A stretch of 64,000 nt of DNA, from contig KK106981.1 in assembly GCA_000611775.1 (NCBI GenBank), positions 1,917,507-1,981,506 on the forward strand. The letters are read 5' to 3'. Source of the stretch: Umbilicaria muhlenbergii. Lineage: Eukaryota; Ascomycota; Lecanoromycetes; Umbilicariales; Umbilicariaceae. Numbering within the stretch: the stretch's first letter is position 1; the number at the start of each line of letters is the position of its first letter. The notes under the pieces were generated by a model. That model saw only the letters and a list, made by a program, of their open reading frames with translations. It was not told the origin of the DNA and did not search any database. Shown here one piece after another: positions 22,859 to 33,158 of this stretch. The position numbers and the translations under genes were made by a program.

Positions 22859-23463
22859 TTATGATTCCTTTGCCGCATATGCATCCCTAGCAAGCGTAAA
22901 CTTATCGGTTACCACATCACACAGATCCATCAAATCGTCCAAGCCCTTCTCTAGAGCATCGTAGACGTTTGTCCCCTCTTCAGTAGTGGTCAGCAGCCGA
23001 GGTCAAAGGTTCAAAATGAATGATCTCCTCTGCTATGTGAGAGAGAAAAGACTTACCATACGTCTGAATCCGTACATTCATCTTCGCTTCCGAAGGATGC
23101 GGGATGGAGTACCCGCAGAATTCGACTTCGGGGCTAATTCGTCTATCAGCATATATGACTCGCGCCTCTTTCGGGCAGATCAAAGTCACATACTTTTTCA
23201 TAATCATATACCGCAACGCATTGCCCAATGTATGATCTTCCCCTTCAAATTCAAACGAGGCAGCTGTATCACTTGCGCCGGGTAGCTTCAAAGGCCGTGT
23301 TAGTGAATAGAGAACTTGGGCTGGTAATGGTAGGCTTACTGACAACGCGTATCCGCTGTTCACCGAGGTCTATGATGGATTCCTGGGCGGGGCCATCTTC
23401 GTCGCCATTCGCTGATGCATCGGGCATAGCGGTGTCTTGGGACTGAGATACTCGGGAAGGCAT
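22859..23463 (-). CDS. RPC19: RNA polymerase I and III shared subunit AC19
   Basis: AC19 pairs with AC40 to start assembly of RNA polymerases I and III, as the two alpha subunits do in bacteria. Exons are 23463-23344, 23285-23194, 23133-23057 and 22977-22859, giving 135 residues. After an acidic 30-residue start the fold reads [59 protein letters not shown] and [19 protein letters not shown], ending DAYAAKES. The donor at 23343 (GTCAGT) is weak but keeps the RIRVLPG join. Intron 2 (23193-23134) is exactly 60 nt and has no stop in the flanking frame. It lies tail to tail with NDUFA6, 146 bp apart. Confidence 0.94.
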
Positions 23464-26400
23464 GATTAAGACTGTGCTATGTTGGAGACGTTTGTTCCTT
23501 CAAGGATATCAAAGGTACCGCTTCAAATTTTGATACGGACTTTGCTAAGCGAGCTTATATCCCAGCCCTACTGAGATGGCGACTCTGCAAGTACCTGTGT
23601 TGAGAAATTATGTGTATAGGCGGGAGGAAAAGATTATGCCCGCTAGCACTTGGGAAGTTTTTTGTAAGGACTCGGCTATCGTCTTACAGAAGCGCTTGTA
23701 TGAGATATACAGATGAGGATATGGGCCTAAGAGCAGACCTGAAGCGTCTTGGCCATTTTAATGGGAGAAATGATACTAGTAAGAGACGTGCAGTATGATC
23801 TCACTCAAACAACCTGTGCGTTCGTCCTCACCATAAACATGCTCCCGTGACCATTGTTCTCCACGTTCTCAAGGTCCCGCCGTTCTGCTCAAGAATTCAC
23901 CGAACAGCCCACTGTATTACTTCCCCCGTCAAATCAGACCCCCTTCCTGAACCACCATCAGCAAGCAAGCAAGCACGCCTGCACAGTCGTAAGTCCAGCA
24001 AACAATAGCTTTGCACTGTACCTGTGATAAAGCACAATTGGTTTGACGCCTGCGATCGCGTCGTCATTGACATCTTCATGTGCATAAGTATTCTTGTAGA
24101 CAAGGGTCCAGTACCCAATGGAGACATATGGAAGTATTAAAGCTGCAAGGGCAAGACGTGATGTTTCTGATCATAGAGCGGTTGAGCCCACCCCCAAGGG
24201 CCCTGTGTTTCATGAAAAAGCCCGATGCGAGCGCAGAGCCAAGTAACATCGGGGTACAGTGTGCGAACAGGACTTGGCGGTCAAATCCGTACCATAAGAC
24301 ATCCTTGCAGGGAACAATAGCGTGGCGTAACAGTATGACGGATGTAGGAGCAGCAGGCTAGTAGAAAGTAAGGGGGCAAGTGAAGTCACGGCTTCTTCAA
24401 CGCAACCACATGTAGGGGGTACAAGATGTACGGAAAGGAGGAGTATAGAATGTCAGATAGAAACTCTGCACTGTTTATCAAAACAAGGAAGTTCGACACA
24501 ATGGACCCACGATGGTGATAAGGATGCCTTTTTGAGGTAGCCTCTAGATAGACAGTTTGCAGGAGACGTTCACTAAATGTACCTGCGCGTGCTCTTTTCA
24601 AAGATGCAACAGAGACATTCTTTCTGGTCCAAGTCAACCAGCCATAACGACGGGACGCAAACGTTAGGTTTATATGAATTAGATATCGTCCCCATTGATA
24701 CAGATCTGAGAGGTCAAATCAAAGGTATTGAATCAAGTATCCTCGCTCGCCTAGACGTAGTTACAAACGTTCCGTTGGGAAATCTCAACAGGTGGTCATT
24801 AGAAGCACCTTAGCAGCGCAGTCAACATGACTGGGGACTAAATATCAAGCAAAATAATGGGAATGAAAGCAGGTGCATCATCAGAACAAGTGACGTGTCA
24901 AACACGTGGGATACTCAGTGGCAACTCAAGAACATATTCAGAAACGCTGACAGTCCAGACTGAAGTGCCTAATGACTTCTAGGGCCTGCGCCCCTGGTAT
25001 TCTTCGCGAAATCAGCTAATTCTTTGCTTTGTGAGAGGGCCGTGGGGCCTCATCTACTCGGAGTAGGAAATGATCCTCCGCCCGAGGTCAATTACTTAGT
25101 GGAGAAAGAACCGTTCAACTCCTCAGCGCGGTCAACTGACTGGTATTGTAAGTGAGCCAGGAAGATGGCGCAAGAGGGGAAGACCCATGATTAGGACAAG
25201 TTGCTTGTTGAAAGCATCCATCAATTTATTGAATGCACTTGCCATTGGCTGCGTAAGAAAACAAGCGCGCGGTTTGGTGACTTTGAGGCATTTGGCAGTT
25301 GGGCACCCATGCGAGGCAGTACCGCATTACCGTACTCGCAGCGGCTGACCGCGCATCATTGTGCAGAAGTGCAGAAATGCAGAAGTGCAGGACGAGATCA
25401 AGATCAGGATCAGGATCAGCACCATCGGACTTCTTTCTCAAACAGGACTTCTCATCCGATCGCAGCAGCACAGATCCGGCGGAGGAGGAGCCAACTTCAT
25501 GCGAATGAGCCAATCATTGATCTTACGGGTCCTTCTCGGCTTCGACCTTTTCGACCATCGGGCTTCAACCTTCCCCTTTGGCGACATTATGTACCATGTA
25601 CTCCAAACTTGATCTCTGTTCGGTTTTCTGAGCGGTCAAAAACCCGCTTAGGCACAAGGGACGGGGGGACGGGGGGAAGGGGGGGCAGAACGTGGCACGA
25701 CACGACCGAAACCCACGACGTATTGCGGGATAATATCTCCATCGCACCCAGGCTCTTCGAAGCTGGCGTTGCCATGTTCTTAAACTCTAGTCTCAAGCCC
25801 GGTGAAATCTGGATCGGGATTGACGCGTGGAAAGGCACCAGCGTTTCAAAAGCGCTTAGCACCCATTGGACGAGCGCAGGTTTGTGGATGGAAGGGCAGA
25901 TAGGCCTCTGCCACTCGAGGATCGAATTTCGGCACTTGGACTTGTTGCCTGTCTCGCGAACGAAGCCAAGCCTGTCAGCGGCGGGTACAGACATTTCAAT
26001 GCGCCTCAGTGCCTCAAGGCTCACGGCCTGAGCAACATCATCCGAGTCGAGTAGTACGTCGGACTAAAGGGTCTGGGGTGAATCGGGATGAGAAAGCCTG
26101 AGGAGAGCTAGAAGAGCCCTTTTGTTCCTTGGGGGCTACAGGCTACAGCAAGTGATCAAGGCTACACGAAACAACTCAGACCTCGCGGCCGCTCGGCCTT
26201 CCACCCATCAGCTGTGCTGCTATACCCATACCTGATGCACCACCCCCCGTTGTCTCTGCTGTGTCGCTGCGCCGCAAGCTTTGACCGTTGCTCGCTCTCG
26301 AAGGAGATGGAGCTCTCCTCCGACGAAAACAAGATCTGACTACTGTGGGCGGGCTCGACGTGTAGGTAGTGTAGGCGTGTAGAGGAGTGCTCAATGTGAG

Positions 26401-27306
26401 TAGCAAGCAAGCAATACGAGTTCGGTACGAGTACGAAACGCCCGGTCGAGTTGTCAGGCAGCAGTGAAAGTAAGACGGACCTATCGGCCACTCCCATGCT
26501 GCATTGGAGCATCGAAGCATTTGTTCATGTCGCATTTTGGGAAGGTCTGTCTCACCTTTCTCAGCTGATACGCCTCTTTAATGCTGGGCATCCTTTTCGT
26601 GAAGCATTGTTGTCAGAGTGCCCCTCACATTCATCCAGTCTGGCAGGAGAAGCCACGGCGTAACAGGGACAAGAGGCACACGACGGAATAGCGACCCCAT
26701 TTCCTCCCTTCTTCTCTCACCTCGGCACTGGAGACAGACAGCGGGACAATGACAACGGTCGTAGCCTCGTAAGCTTGTAGACTGGATTGACGATGAAACA
26801 GCTATCGCGTCCGGGTGCGCGAAGCTCATCCACCATGCCCATGCCCGTGCCCCCGTCGCCGTCCGTCGCGATCCCTGCCGTCTCAATTCTATGCGCTCGA
26901 ACAAGCGCCGCCCCTCCTCCCTGAACTTCTCGACACCGATACTGCTCAACTGTATCTCCACCACCCTTCTTCAGCACCGTACATTCACAATCTCGCGTGC
27001 GGCCAACGCCATCACCGTCTCATTCACTGCTGACGCACCGTTGCTCTCGACAAAAGGAAAGTGCTCCTGTCGGGCGGAGTACCTCCCCGAGCAGCCCTCC
27101 GTCCTAAAGCCGCCAGCAGTGGAAACATCTTCTCCCTCGATCCCATTCGGCCACACTCTCGACGGGCATATCTTTCCAAGCGACACGTAATCGCATAAGC
27201 GCCCTTTTCGCTTTGCGCTTCTTGCCATCAACTTTGCTGCGTCGGTCCATCCTGGAAGCTCTGCACTCGCTGCAATAGAACTACGCCTTCCACGCTCCGA
27301 AGCATC
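23464..27306. other. Gene-poor stretch, 3.8 kb
   Basis: No gene recognised on either strand. The longest open frame (plus strand, about 25201-26031) starts at a non-ATG codon; from its first ATG at 25309 it would code about 240 residues with no known motif. A run of GATCAG/GATCAA units lies near 25394-25420, next to short GCAGAAGTGCAGAAATGCAG repeats. The last 500 bp are pyrimidine-rich and probably hold the promoter and 5' leader of the next gene. Confidence 0.5.
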
Positions 27307-28825
27307 ATGTCTACAGCTGTCGCAGCAGCACCAGCGCCGCCGCTCGCTCCGCCGCATTCCGATCGTGAGGCGAGCCCAAAGTCCGCATATCCAACGCTTG
27401 CTCCCTCGTCCCACAATCCCCCAGTCGACCGGAGGACCTCCGCATCAGCCACGACCAACGCAACATCTGCCAATGACCCCGTTGTCGTCAGCGAGGGAGT
27501 GGCACAGCATAAGATCAGTCCAGATGGGAAGCGCTCTCCCAATTCGTAAGTGGACGATACTGTCCAGCACCATTCCTCCACCACCGACCATCTTCACTTT
27601 GTTCAACATAATGCAACTGCAGGTGCACAGGCGTACTGATACTATATTTAGTGCCAGGCATGGTCTTCCCCCAAAGATCATCGTGAAGAAGGAGCCGCCT
27701 TCGTCCCCAGAAGTTCCTGCCGGTTCTCGACATCGACCTCGGAAGCTGGACCTCTCGACTAGCACGTCCCACGTCCAAGGCTCTATGTCGTCGCGTCCGT
27801 CTGCGCCGCTAACAGCGAGGGAAAGTGGCGGGCTCGCCATGCAAGATGTTGGATTGGCATGTCTTTCACCTGGTTTTCAAACGCAAGACCCCACTATGCG
27901 CGAGCAACTCCAACGAAGCATTTCCGTGCGCGATCAACAAAGACACATCATCGAATCTCGACTACAAAAAACGGCCAAGCCGACGGATGGGGAGGCACTG
28001 AGGACATCTGAACTCAACCCATTCGGTGGAGGTCTGAAGACTCCACAGACGTCCAAGAAAAGGCCGCCGCCTGGTCTTTCCATCGTCCCACCCTCGCATG
28101 AGCAATTCGCGAACGAGAGAGTCATCCAGTCCGCACCACTTAATCAGAGTTTCACCGGGCGGCATCAACCTCATCCGATCACTCGTCATATAGCCAACCA
28201 ACCGTCCAATCTTTCCAATACCTCGCATATCCACCATGTTCCTGCGACGCAAACCAACAACCGACTCCCCCCAATATCAGACGTCTTTGCCGGCGAAGGA
28301 CTCGGCGTACACAGGGAGTCTACATCTGGCAACCGCAACGGCTACTACCACTCCAATTCCAATTCCAATTCCTCCCACTCAAATCATCGTCCCGCATTCC
28401 CGTCCCCAGGTCTGCCCCCGCCCCAATCACATCAGCATGCTCCACCAACAAGCCGATCACGGGAATATCGCTCCGCAGAGGAGGCTGTAGCTGAAATGGC
28501 CGGTGGGCGAGAAGAGCTCCTTCCGAAAATCGTCCACTACGGCGGGCATCAGCCACCGACGCCCCCATCGCCACTGACAGGAAGTGGTCTTACCTCCAAC
28601 AAACACGATCACCACCTCGGGGAAGCGTCGAGGAGCGGAAGCGGTAGACGGCGAGCAAGGGTGGAATATGAGCGCGACATGGGTACGCCGCCACTGGGAA
28701 GCGGGCCGGACGCTATCAGAAAAGGTCCGTTTGGGGAGGGTATAGACAGCCCGGAAACGCAGCGGAAGAAGAAGGAGGAATTCTTGGGGCTGTGTGCGAG
28801 GGCCTGGGACCTGTTCCATTCTTGA
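27307..28825 (+). CDS. Pro/Ser-rich conserved fungal protein of unknown function
   Basis: Two exons, 27307-27545 and 27652-28825, give 470 residues. Most of the protein is low complexity: Ala/Pro-rich start, an Asn-Ser repeat (HSNSNSNSSHSNHR near residue 330) and many Pro/His stretches. Short segments look conserved: GLPPKIIVKKEPPSSPE, which contains a VKKE sumoylation consensus, MREQLQRSISVRDQQRHIIE, PPISDVF and the final KKKEEFLGLCARAWDLFHS helix. The intron (106 nt, GTAAGT to TTTAG) is supported by the frame change. A regulatory nuclear protein is possible from the basic patches GRRRARVEY and RHRPRKLDL, but I do not recognise a domain. Confidence 0.7.
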
Positions 28826-29662
28826 CAATATCTGCTATCGAGGAGTTCCGAATGACGCTTTGGTCTAATGTGAGATTGGATTGACTTTGGGTTGGCGCAC
28901 CGGATCAGGCTGGGACGGGTTCTCACGGCACTGTTGTTGAGCCTCTGCGGATTTACGATTTTTGTTTTTCTCCCCAGTTCAACGCTTCGTGAGCTACGTA
29001 GAGTAATGATGAAGGCGGGAGTCAGTTGGAGTTTGTTGGTGGGAATATGCTTTCCAGTATGTGCTGCTGACACGGGTGGACGATTCAGGTTTGCGGTGGT
29101 GCTCCAACTTCCCTTGGGATGTGTACATGAGGCTTTCTTCGGTGTGGGAGGTCATATCGACAGCGGGATCGGGCCGGTATAGATGAAAAGCAAATACCTC
29201 TCTTTGCTTCCAACATTACGAGCAAATCGTCGTAATCTCCTGGGTATTTAGACCATTTGCAGAGCTTATTTATCTGCTGGGTTAGACGACTGAGAGACAG
29301 GCTCGAAGACGAGACAGCTTGACATGATAGTTCTACGACACCGGTCTTCACATCTTTGATGAGTTCGCCGAGGACTCGGAAGACTGTTGATCTGAAAGTG
29401 AACTTGATAGTAAAGCAAAGGGTATCTTTCTACGTGCAAATCACTCGGGAAATAGACAAAGAGCCGCCCACAAGCACACGGCAAACCTATGATCCAATGT
29501 CCTGCAAAGCGAGCCCAAGACGGTCTCTTGCAAACTGCTCGTAGGTAGTAACCTCGACTTACGCGTCACGCCGACAGATGGAGAGTTGTCATCCTCCAGT
29601 TGCATATCGGAGCAACCTGTTGTTCCCTCGCACCCTACATCGATAGCGCCCAGCCTCGACTA
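28826..29662. other. Intergenic with coding-like minus-strand stretches
   Basis: On the minus strand between about 29605 and 29160 several open stretches look protein-like: MQLEDDNSPSVGVT from an ATG at 29605, VTTYEQFARDRLGLALQDIG near 29550-29490, and FRSTVFRVLGELIKDVKTG with LTQQINKLCKWSKYPGDYDD at 29400-29190. I could not join them with good splice sites. They may be a short unrecognised gene, a decayed gene or chance. The rest shows nothing. Confidence 0.3.
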
Positions 29663-31063
29663 TCACTTTCCAGTTATTGCCGCATCCGTATCCGCTCGGA
29701 AAGGCGTTTCCTTGATATAGTTGCTTACGTCTTCGAACATTCGAAGCTCTTCCAAATAAGCTACGATCTGTTGCAGGACATCGCAGGTGTCTGCTTTGCC
29801 TTTTGTGAACTCCGGTATCTCCACCAGGTTGTGTGGCTGCGCGCTAGCTTTCAGCGCGCTATCGTCAATGAGGACCGTGTTTCTTTGATCCCAAACGATA
29901 CCTTTCTCGGAGTCAGGATGCATACAGCTCAGAGCTTCAGAATCCCATATTCTGTCCAACCTCTTGTAGACTTGAACATGGCCTTTGTACTGCGCAGGCG
30001 TCAGACCCAACGTGTCACGACCCCACTCGCCCAACAACTTCTTGCGCTGTCTTTTGGAAAAAATATTGCGGCAGATGGCCGTAACGTTGGCGGGTGTGGC
30101 CGAGGACCATATGAGAACGCTGTGATGTTCCAAACAGTATTTGAGAAATTGATCGAGAGATGGGCGTGCTTTGTATGAACTAGAAGCTCTCCTGCGCACG
30201 AGTAAAGTACCATTGAGATCTAGGACAAGTAAAAGAGACTGAGGCTCTTGCAGTCTTATTGGAGGCCTAGAGGCTTGCGTAATGTATTTCAAAGTGGGTA
30301 CGGGCGCTGGTAATTGGATTTTCGTATCTCGAGTTGGAATTTCTGATCGTACCCTGGATGCAGAAGGATTCAGTGTCAACGACAGAGTCTTGGGCCAAAC
30401 AGACGCTCTAGGAGGTGAGCCGGTCCAGCGACCTTTGGGCGGAGAACTAGCTTCCTTGGAGGTTGTAATCGAGGTCTGGGCTCTGGAATTCGATGTGTAT
30501 CTGTACCATTTGTCAATACGCCATGGGGGCACTCTTCGAAAGGTTGGAACTGACCGCACGGGCTGGTATTTAGTAAACACTGTGCCGGAACTATATCGAG
30601 GGACTTGAGAACTGCCGGTGAGAGAGGTGCCGAGAGGTCGGTACGCCGGAACTGTCGGATTCAGAACAATTGTGCCCTCCCTGTCAGGTTTCGGCAGGTA
30701 GACCCCTCCACCAGGCGGTTGACTGAAGCTAGTCTGTTGTGGAGCTCTTTCATTATCTTGGCATCGAATGGACTTATATCCCGTACTGGCTGTTTCGGTA
30801 GGTCCTTCGGAGGTTGCTGTCGTAACTTCATCCGGCCTCAGTCCGCTGGGGACTTGCGATAGAGGATTACGTCGTTGCGAACGGCGGCGCTGGCGAATAT
30901 TCTTCGGCGCAAGCGCTGGCGCAGCCCCTGTTGAGGCATCCGCCAGACTCAATCGATCAAAGCTCTCAGTGTCCATTTTGCTCTTCTTCCAAGGAGCTCG
31001 GTCGGTAGCACCTAGAGTGGTAGAAAGCTCTTCTGATGCCCCCGCGACCTTCGGCGTAGCCAT
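29663..31063 (-). CDS. FCP1/NIF-type (HAD fold) phosphatase-like protein with altered signature
   Basis: A single exon codes 466 residues. The first about 270 are disordered and basic (NIRQRRRSQRRNP near 55-67). The C-terminal 190 residues form an FCP1-homology domain as in CTD phosphatases, NIF proteins and Tim50: SLLLVLDLNGTLLVRRR (281-286), ARPSLDQFLKYCLEHHSVLI, WSSATPANV with the motif II Ser, and NTVLIDDSALKA with the motif III acidic pair. The usual DxDG[TV] reads D-L-N-G-T, so the second Asp, the general acid/base, is Asn284. The nucleophile Asp282 is kept. A subfamily with this change seems to exist in fungi, so it may be weakly active or a binding protein. No mitochondrial presequence or membrane helix is seen, which argues against Tim50. 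Confidence 0.8.
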   Translation of the reverse strand: MATPKVAGASEELSTTLGATDRAPWKKSKMDTESFDRLSLADASTGAAPALAPKNIRQRRRSQRRNPLSQVPSGLRPDEVTTATSEGPTETASTGYKSIRCQDNERAPQQTSFSQPPGGGVYLPKPDREGTIVLNPTVPAYRPLGTSLTGSSQVPRYSSGTVFTKYQPVRSVPTFRRVPPWRIDKWYRYTSNSRAQTSITTSKEASSPPKGRWTGSPPRASVWPKTLSLTLNPSASRVRSEIPTRDTKIQLPAPVPTLKYITQASRPPIRLQEPQSLLLVLDLNGTLLVRRRASSSYKARPSLDQFLKYCLEHHSVLIWSSATPANVTAICRNIFSKRQRKKLLGEWGRDTLGLTPAQYKGHVQVYKRLDRIWDSEALSCMHPDSEKGIVWDQRNTVLIDDSALKASAQPHNLVEIPEFTKGKADTCDVLQQIVAYLEELRMFEDVSNYIKETPFRADTDAAITGK

Positions 31064-31454
31064 GTCAGTGGAATCCAGTGCGTCGCACTTGGCGAAGAAG
31101 AAGATTTACTTTGGTGATCGAAGCACGATCTGAAGCATCGTCGGTCCTCTGATGGCAGAAAGGTGTCGTGAAGGCAAAAGCTTGATGAGGGCACGAGATC
31201 CTTCTCGCGGTTCTAGCTGCTGAGAATCTACGCATGCACACTATGCACGGCTGCTTGGAGGCTGGTCCTCTTCGATGTGACTGTTGTGACTCGTGCGATT
31301 CTTCAATGGTAGCAGTTGCCCCATCCAACTTAGAGGCTGCAGGGCTGACATGACGGTCCACCCGCGCGTCATCCCGGACCGTCAACTTGAAATTTCCATT
31401 TGCCATGAGGCCGCAGTGCTCCACACATCTGTCACTTACATCTCAAAAGTCACC
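31064..31454. promoter_or_regulatory. Divergent spacer between the NIF-type gene and RRP36
   Basis: A 391-bp gap between two start codons facing apart. An in-frame ATG at 31350 could add 35 residues to RRP36, but the conserved start appears to be 31455. No clear box motif is seen. Confidence 0.35.
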
Positions 31455-32459
31455 ATGGCATTGGCACATGCTTTACAGCGACGCGTGAAACCTAGGAAAG
31501 ACGAGAGCGGTGATGAAGTCGTCTCAGATATCGACTTCCCGGCTTCTGGCCGTAGTGAGGCTGGTTCGATAGATAATGGGGAAGGGAGTTCATCGAACGG
31601 GAGCGACAGCGAAAGTGATCAACATGGAGACGAGGACCAGGTGAAGCATCAGCGTACTAACATGGGCTTCTCAAACCTAATGGACCGTCTACAGTCATCA
31701 GAACCCTACCCGCCTGAAGAGCTCGAAGACCTAAGCAGCATCTCTTTTGGAGCCCTAGCAAAGGCTCAGCAAACGCTAGGCAAACGCAAACGGCTGGACG
31801 ACCCGCCAGACACGTCTGTCCTCCACAAAAGACCACGAGACCCCATTACCTCTAGTCTCCCCGCCAATCAAAGTGCCGAAACTCTTGAACGGCGCGCGGG
31901 CAAGAACGACCACCGCGACTTCTCCCGTTCCTCCAAACACGCCCCCGCCGAGCTCTCCTCCAAGAAAGCCGTATCGCGCAAGCGTGGTGTCGTATCTACC
32001 ACCAAACTCGACCACCGAGACCCGCGCTTCGAACCTCTCAGCGGCCCCATCGACGAAACGAAGACGAAGAGGAATTATGCATTCCTGGACGAGTACCGCG
32101 ACGATGAGATGAAGCAACTGAAGGAGACTATCCGCCGGACCAAGCCAACCGACGAAGCCACTAAAGACGCTCTCAAACGAGCCTTACTCTCCATGGAGAG
32201 CAAGAAGAAGGCACAGACCGCGAAAGATAAGCAGCAAGAGATCATCCGGACACATCGGGCTAAAGAGAAGGAGTTGATCAAGCAAGGGAAGAAGCCGTTC
32301 TATCTGAAGAAGAGCGAACAGAAGAAGTTGGCGCTGGTGGAACGGTTCAAGGGGCTGAAAGGGAAGCAGGTGGAGAGGGCGATAGAGAGGAAGCGCAAGA
32401 AGAAGGCGGGCAGGGAAAGGAAGAATATGCCAGACGTGAGGAGGGCGGCAGATGGCTAA
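31455..32459 (+). CDS. RRP36: rRNA biogenesis protein RRP36
   Basis: RRP36 is a nucleolar factor needed for early cleavages of the 35S pre-rRNA and for 18S rRNA production. It is a single exon of 334 residues. An acidic Ser/Asp/Glu segment (about 20-60) is followed by SISFGALAKAQQTLGKRKR, then the conserved core RSSKHAPAELSSKKAVSRKR, DHRDPRFEPLSG and NYAFLDEYRDDEMKQLKETI. The last 100 residues are Lys/Arg-rich and helical (KSEQKKLALVERFKGLKGKQ), typical of proteins binding pre-ribosomal RNA. ATG 31455 gives MALAHALQRR, which fits the family. It shares its promoter region with the NIF-type gene. Confidence 0.93.
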   Translation: MALAHALQRRVKPRKDESGDEVVSDIDFPASGRSEAGSIDNGEGSSSNGSDSESDQHGDEDQVKHQRTNMGFSNLMDRLQSSEPYPPEELEDLSSISFGALAKAQQTLGKRKRLDDPPDTSVLHKRPRDPITSSLPANQSAETLERRAGKNDHRDFSRSSKHAPAELSSKKAVSRKRGVVSTTKLDHRDPRFEPLSGPIDETKTKRNYAFLDEYRDDEMKQLKETIRRTKPTDEATKDALKRALLSMESKKKAQTAKDKQQEIIRTHRAKEKELIKQGKKPFYLKKSEQKKLALVERFKGLKGKQVERAIERKRKKKAGRERKNMPDVRRAADG

Positions 32460-33158
32460 GGGGAGTGGTGTTGGCGGCCCCGACAGAGGCTATGATGACT
32501 GCGTGCGTGTGTTCCCCCGGTGCTCTGCCGACACATACTAGTCTTGTGGGACGCATGAGTCTGCGTAGCCCCCCGATATGGTAAAGCTATCACCTAGGGT
32601 TCTGACACTTTCATTGCTGGGTTCTCGCTGTCGGTCAGTCGGACGGCACATGAAGAGGGCTCGTTTATAGTGGAGGCATAAGATGATAATCAACTAAGAC
32701 GCTGCTGCTGCCGCCACCGCTGCTTTTCGATTGACAAGAGCCGCCCTACCGACTCCGGGTCCAGAGAAAAGCAAGCCACGCCATCGTTACTTCCTGGTTA
32801 TCATGTACATTTCATCCCCGCCCCACCGCCGCATCGAAAACTCCAGAAAACTCCAGAAAACCGAAATCAACAAGCTTGAGGACATCCGAAACCCAAGGAG
32901 AGAACCAATGCGCCTAATTGTAACCGACCAAAAGAGACAAAAGGTAAGCTGTCATAAGAAATGTGGCCGCTCATAAAACTTGGGAGAGACTCTCCGGCTC
33001 CTCGCCACATTCGTAGGCGTATGTCGCCGATATCTGGATGATATGCCATCCGTGCTTATCCGGCGCACCCAAGCCGTCATGGTACGGACAGTTGGAGCTC
33101 CATTCCTGAAATCTCCCTCGCAACAGCGTCACAAAGTAACACAACCGCACCATGGCCA
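32460..33158. other. 3' spacer between convergent RRP36 and forkhead gene
   Basis: About 700 bp carrying two 3' ends. A tandem CTCCAGAAAACTCCAGAAAA lies near 32840-32860. No gene recognised. Confidence 0.5.

Noticed and set aside
25201-26031. Long plus-strand open frame of 276 codons in the gene-poor stretch
   Set aside because: It starts at a non-ATG codon, has no recognisable motif, holds a low-complexity DQDQDQDQ run from a DNA repeat, and overlaps frames on the other strand.
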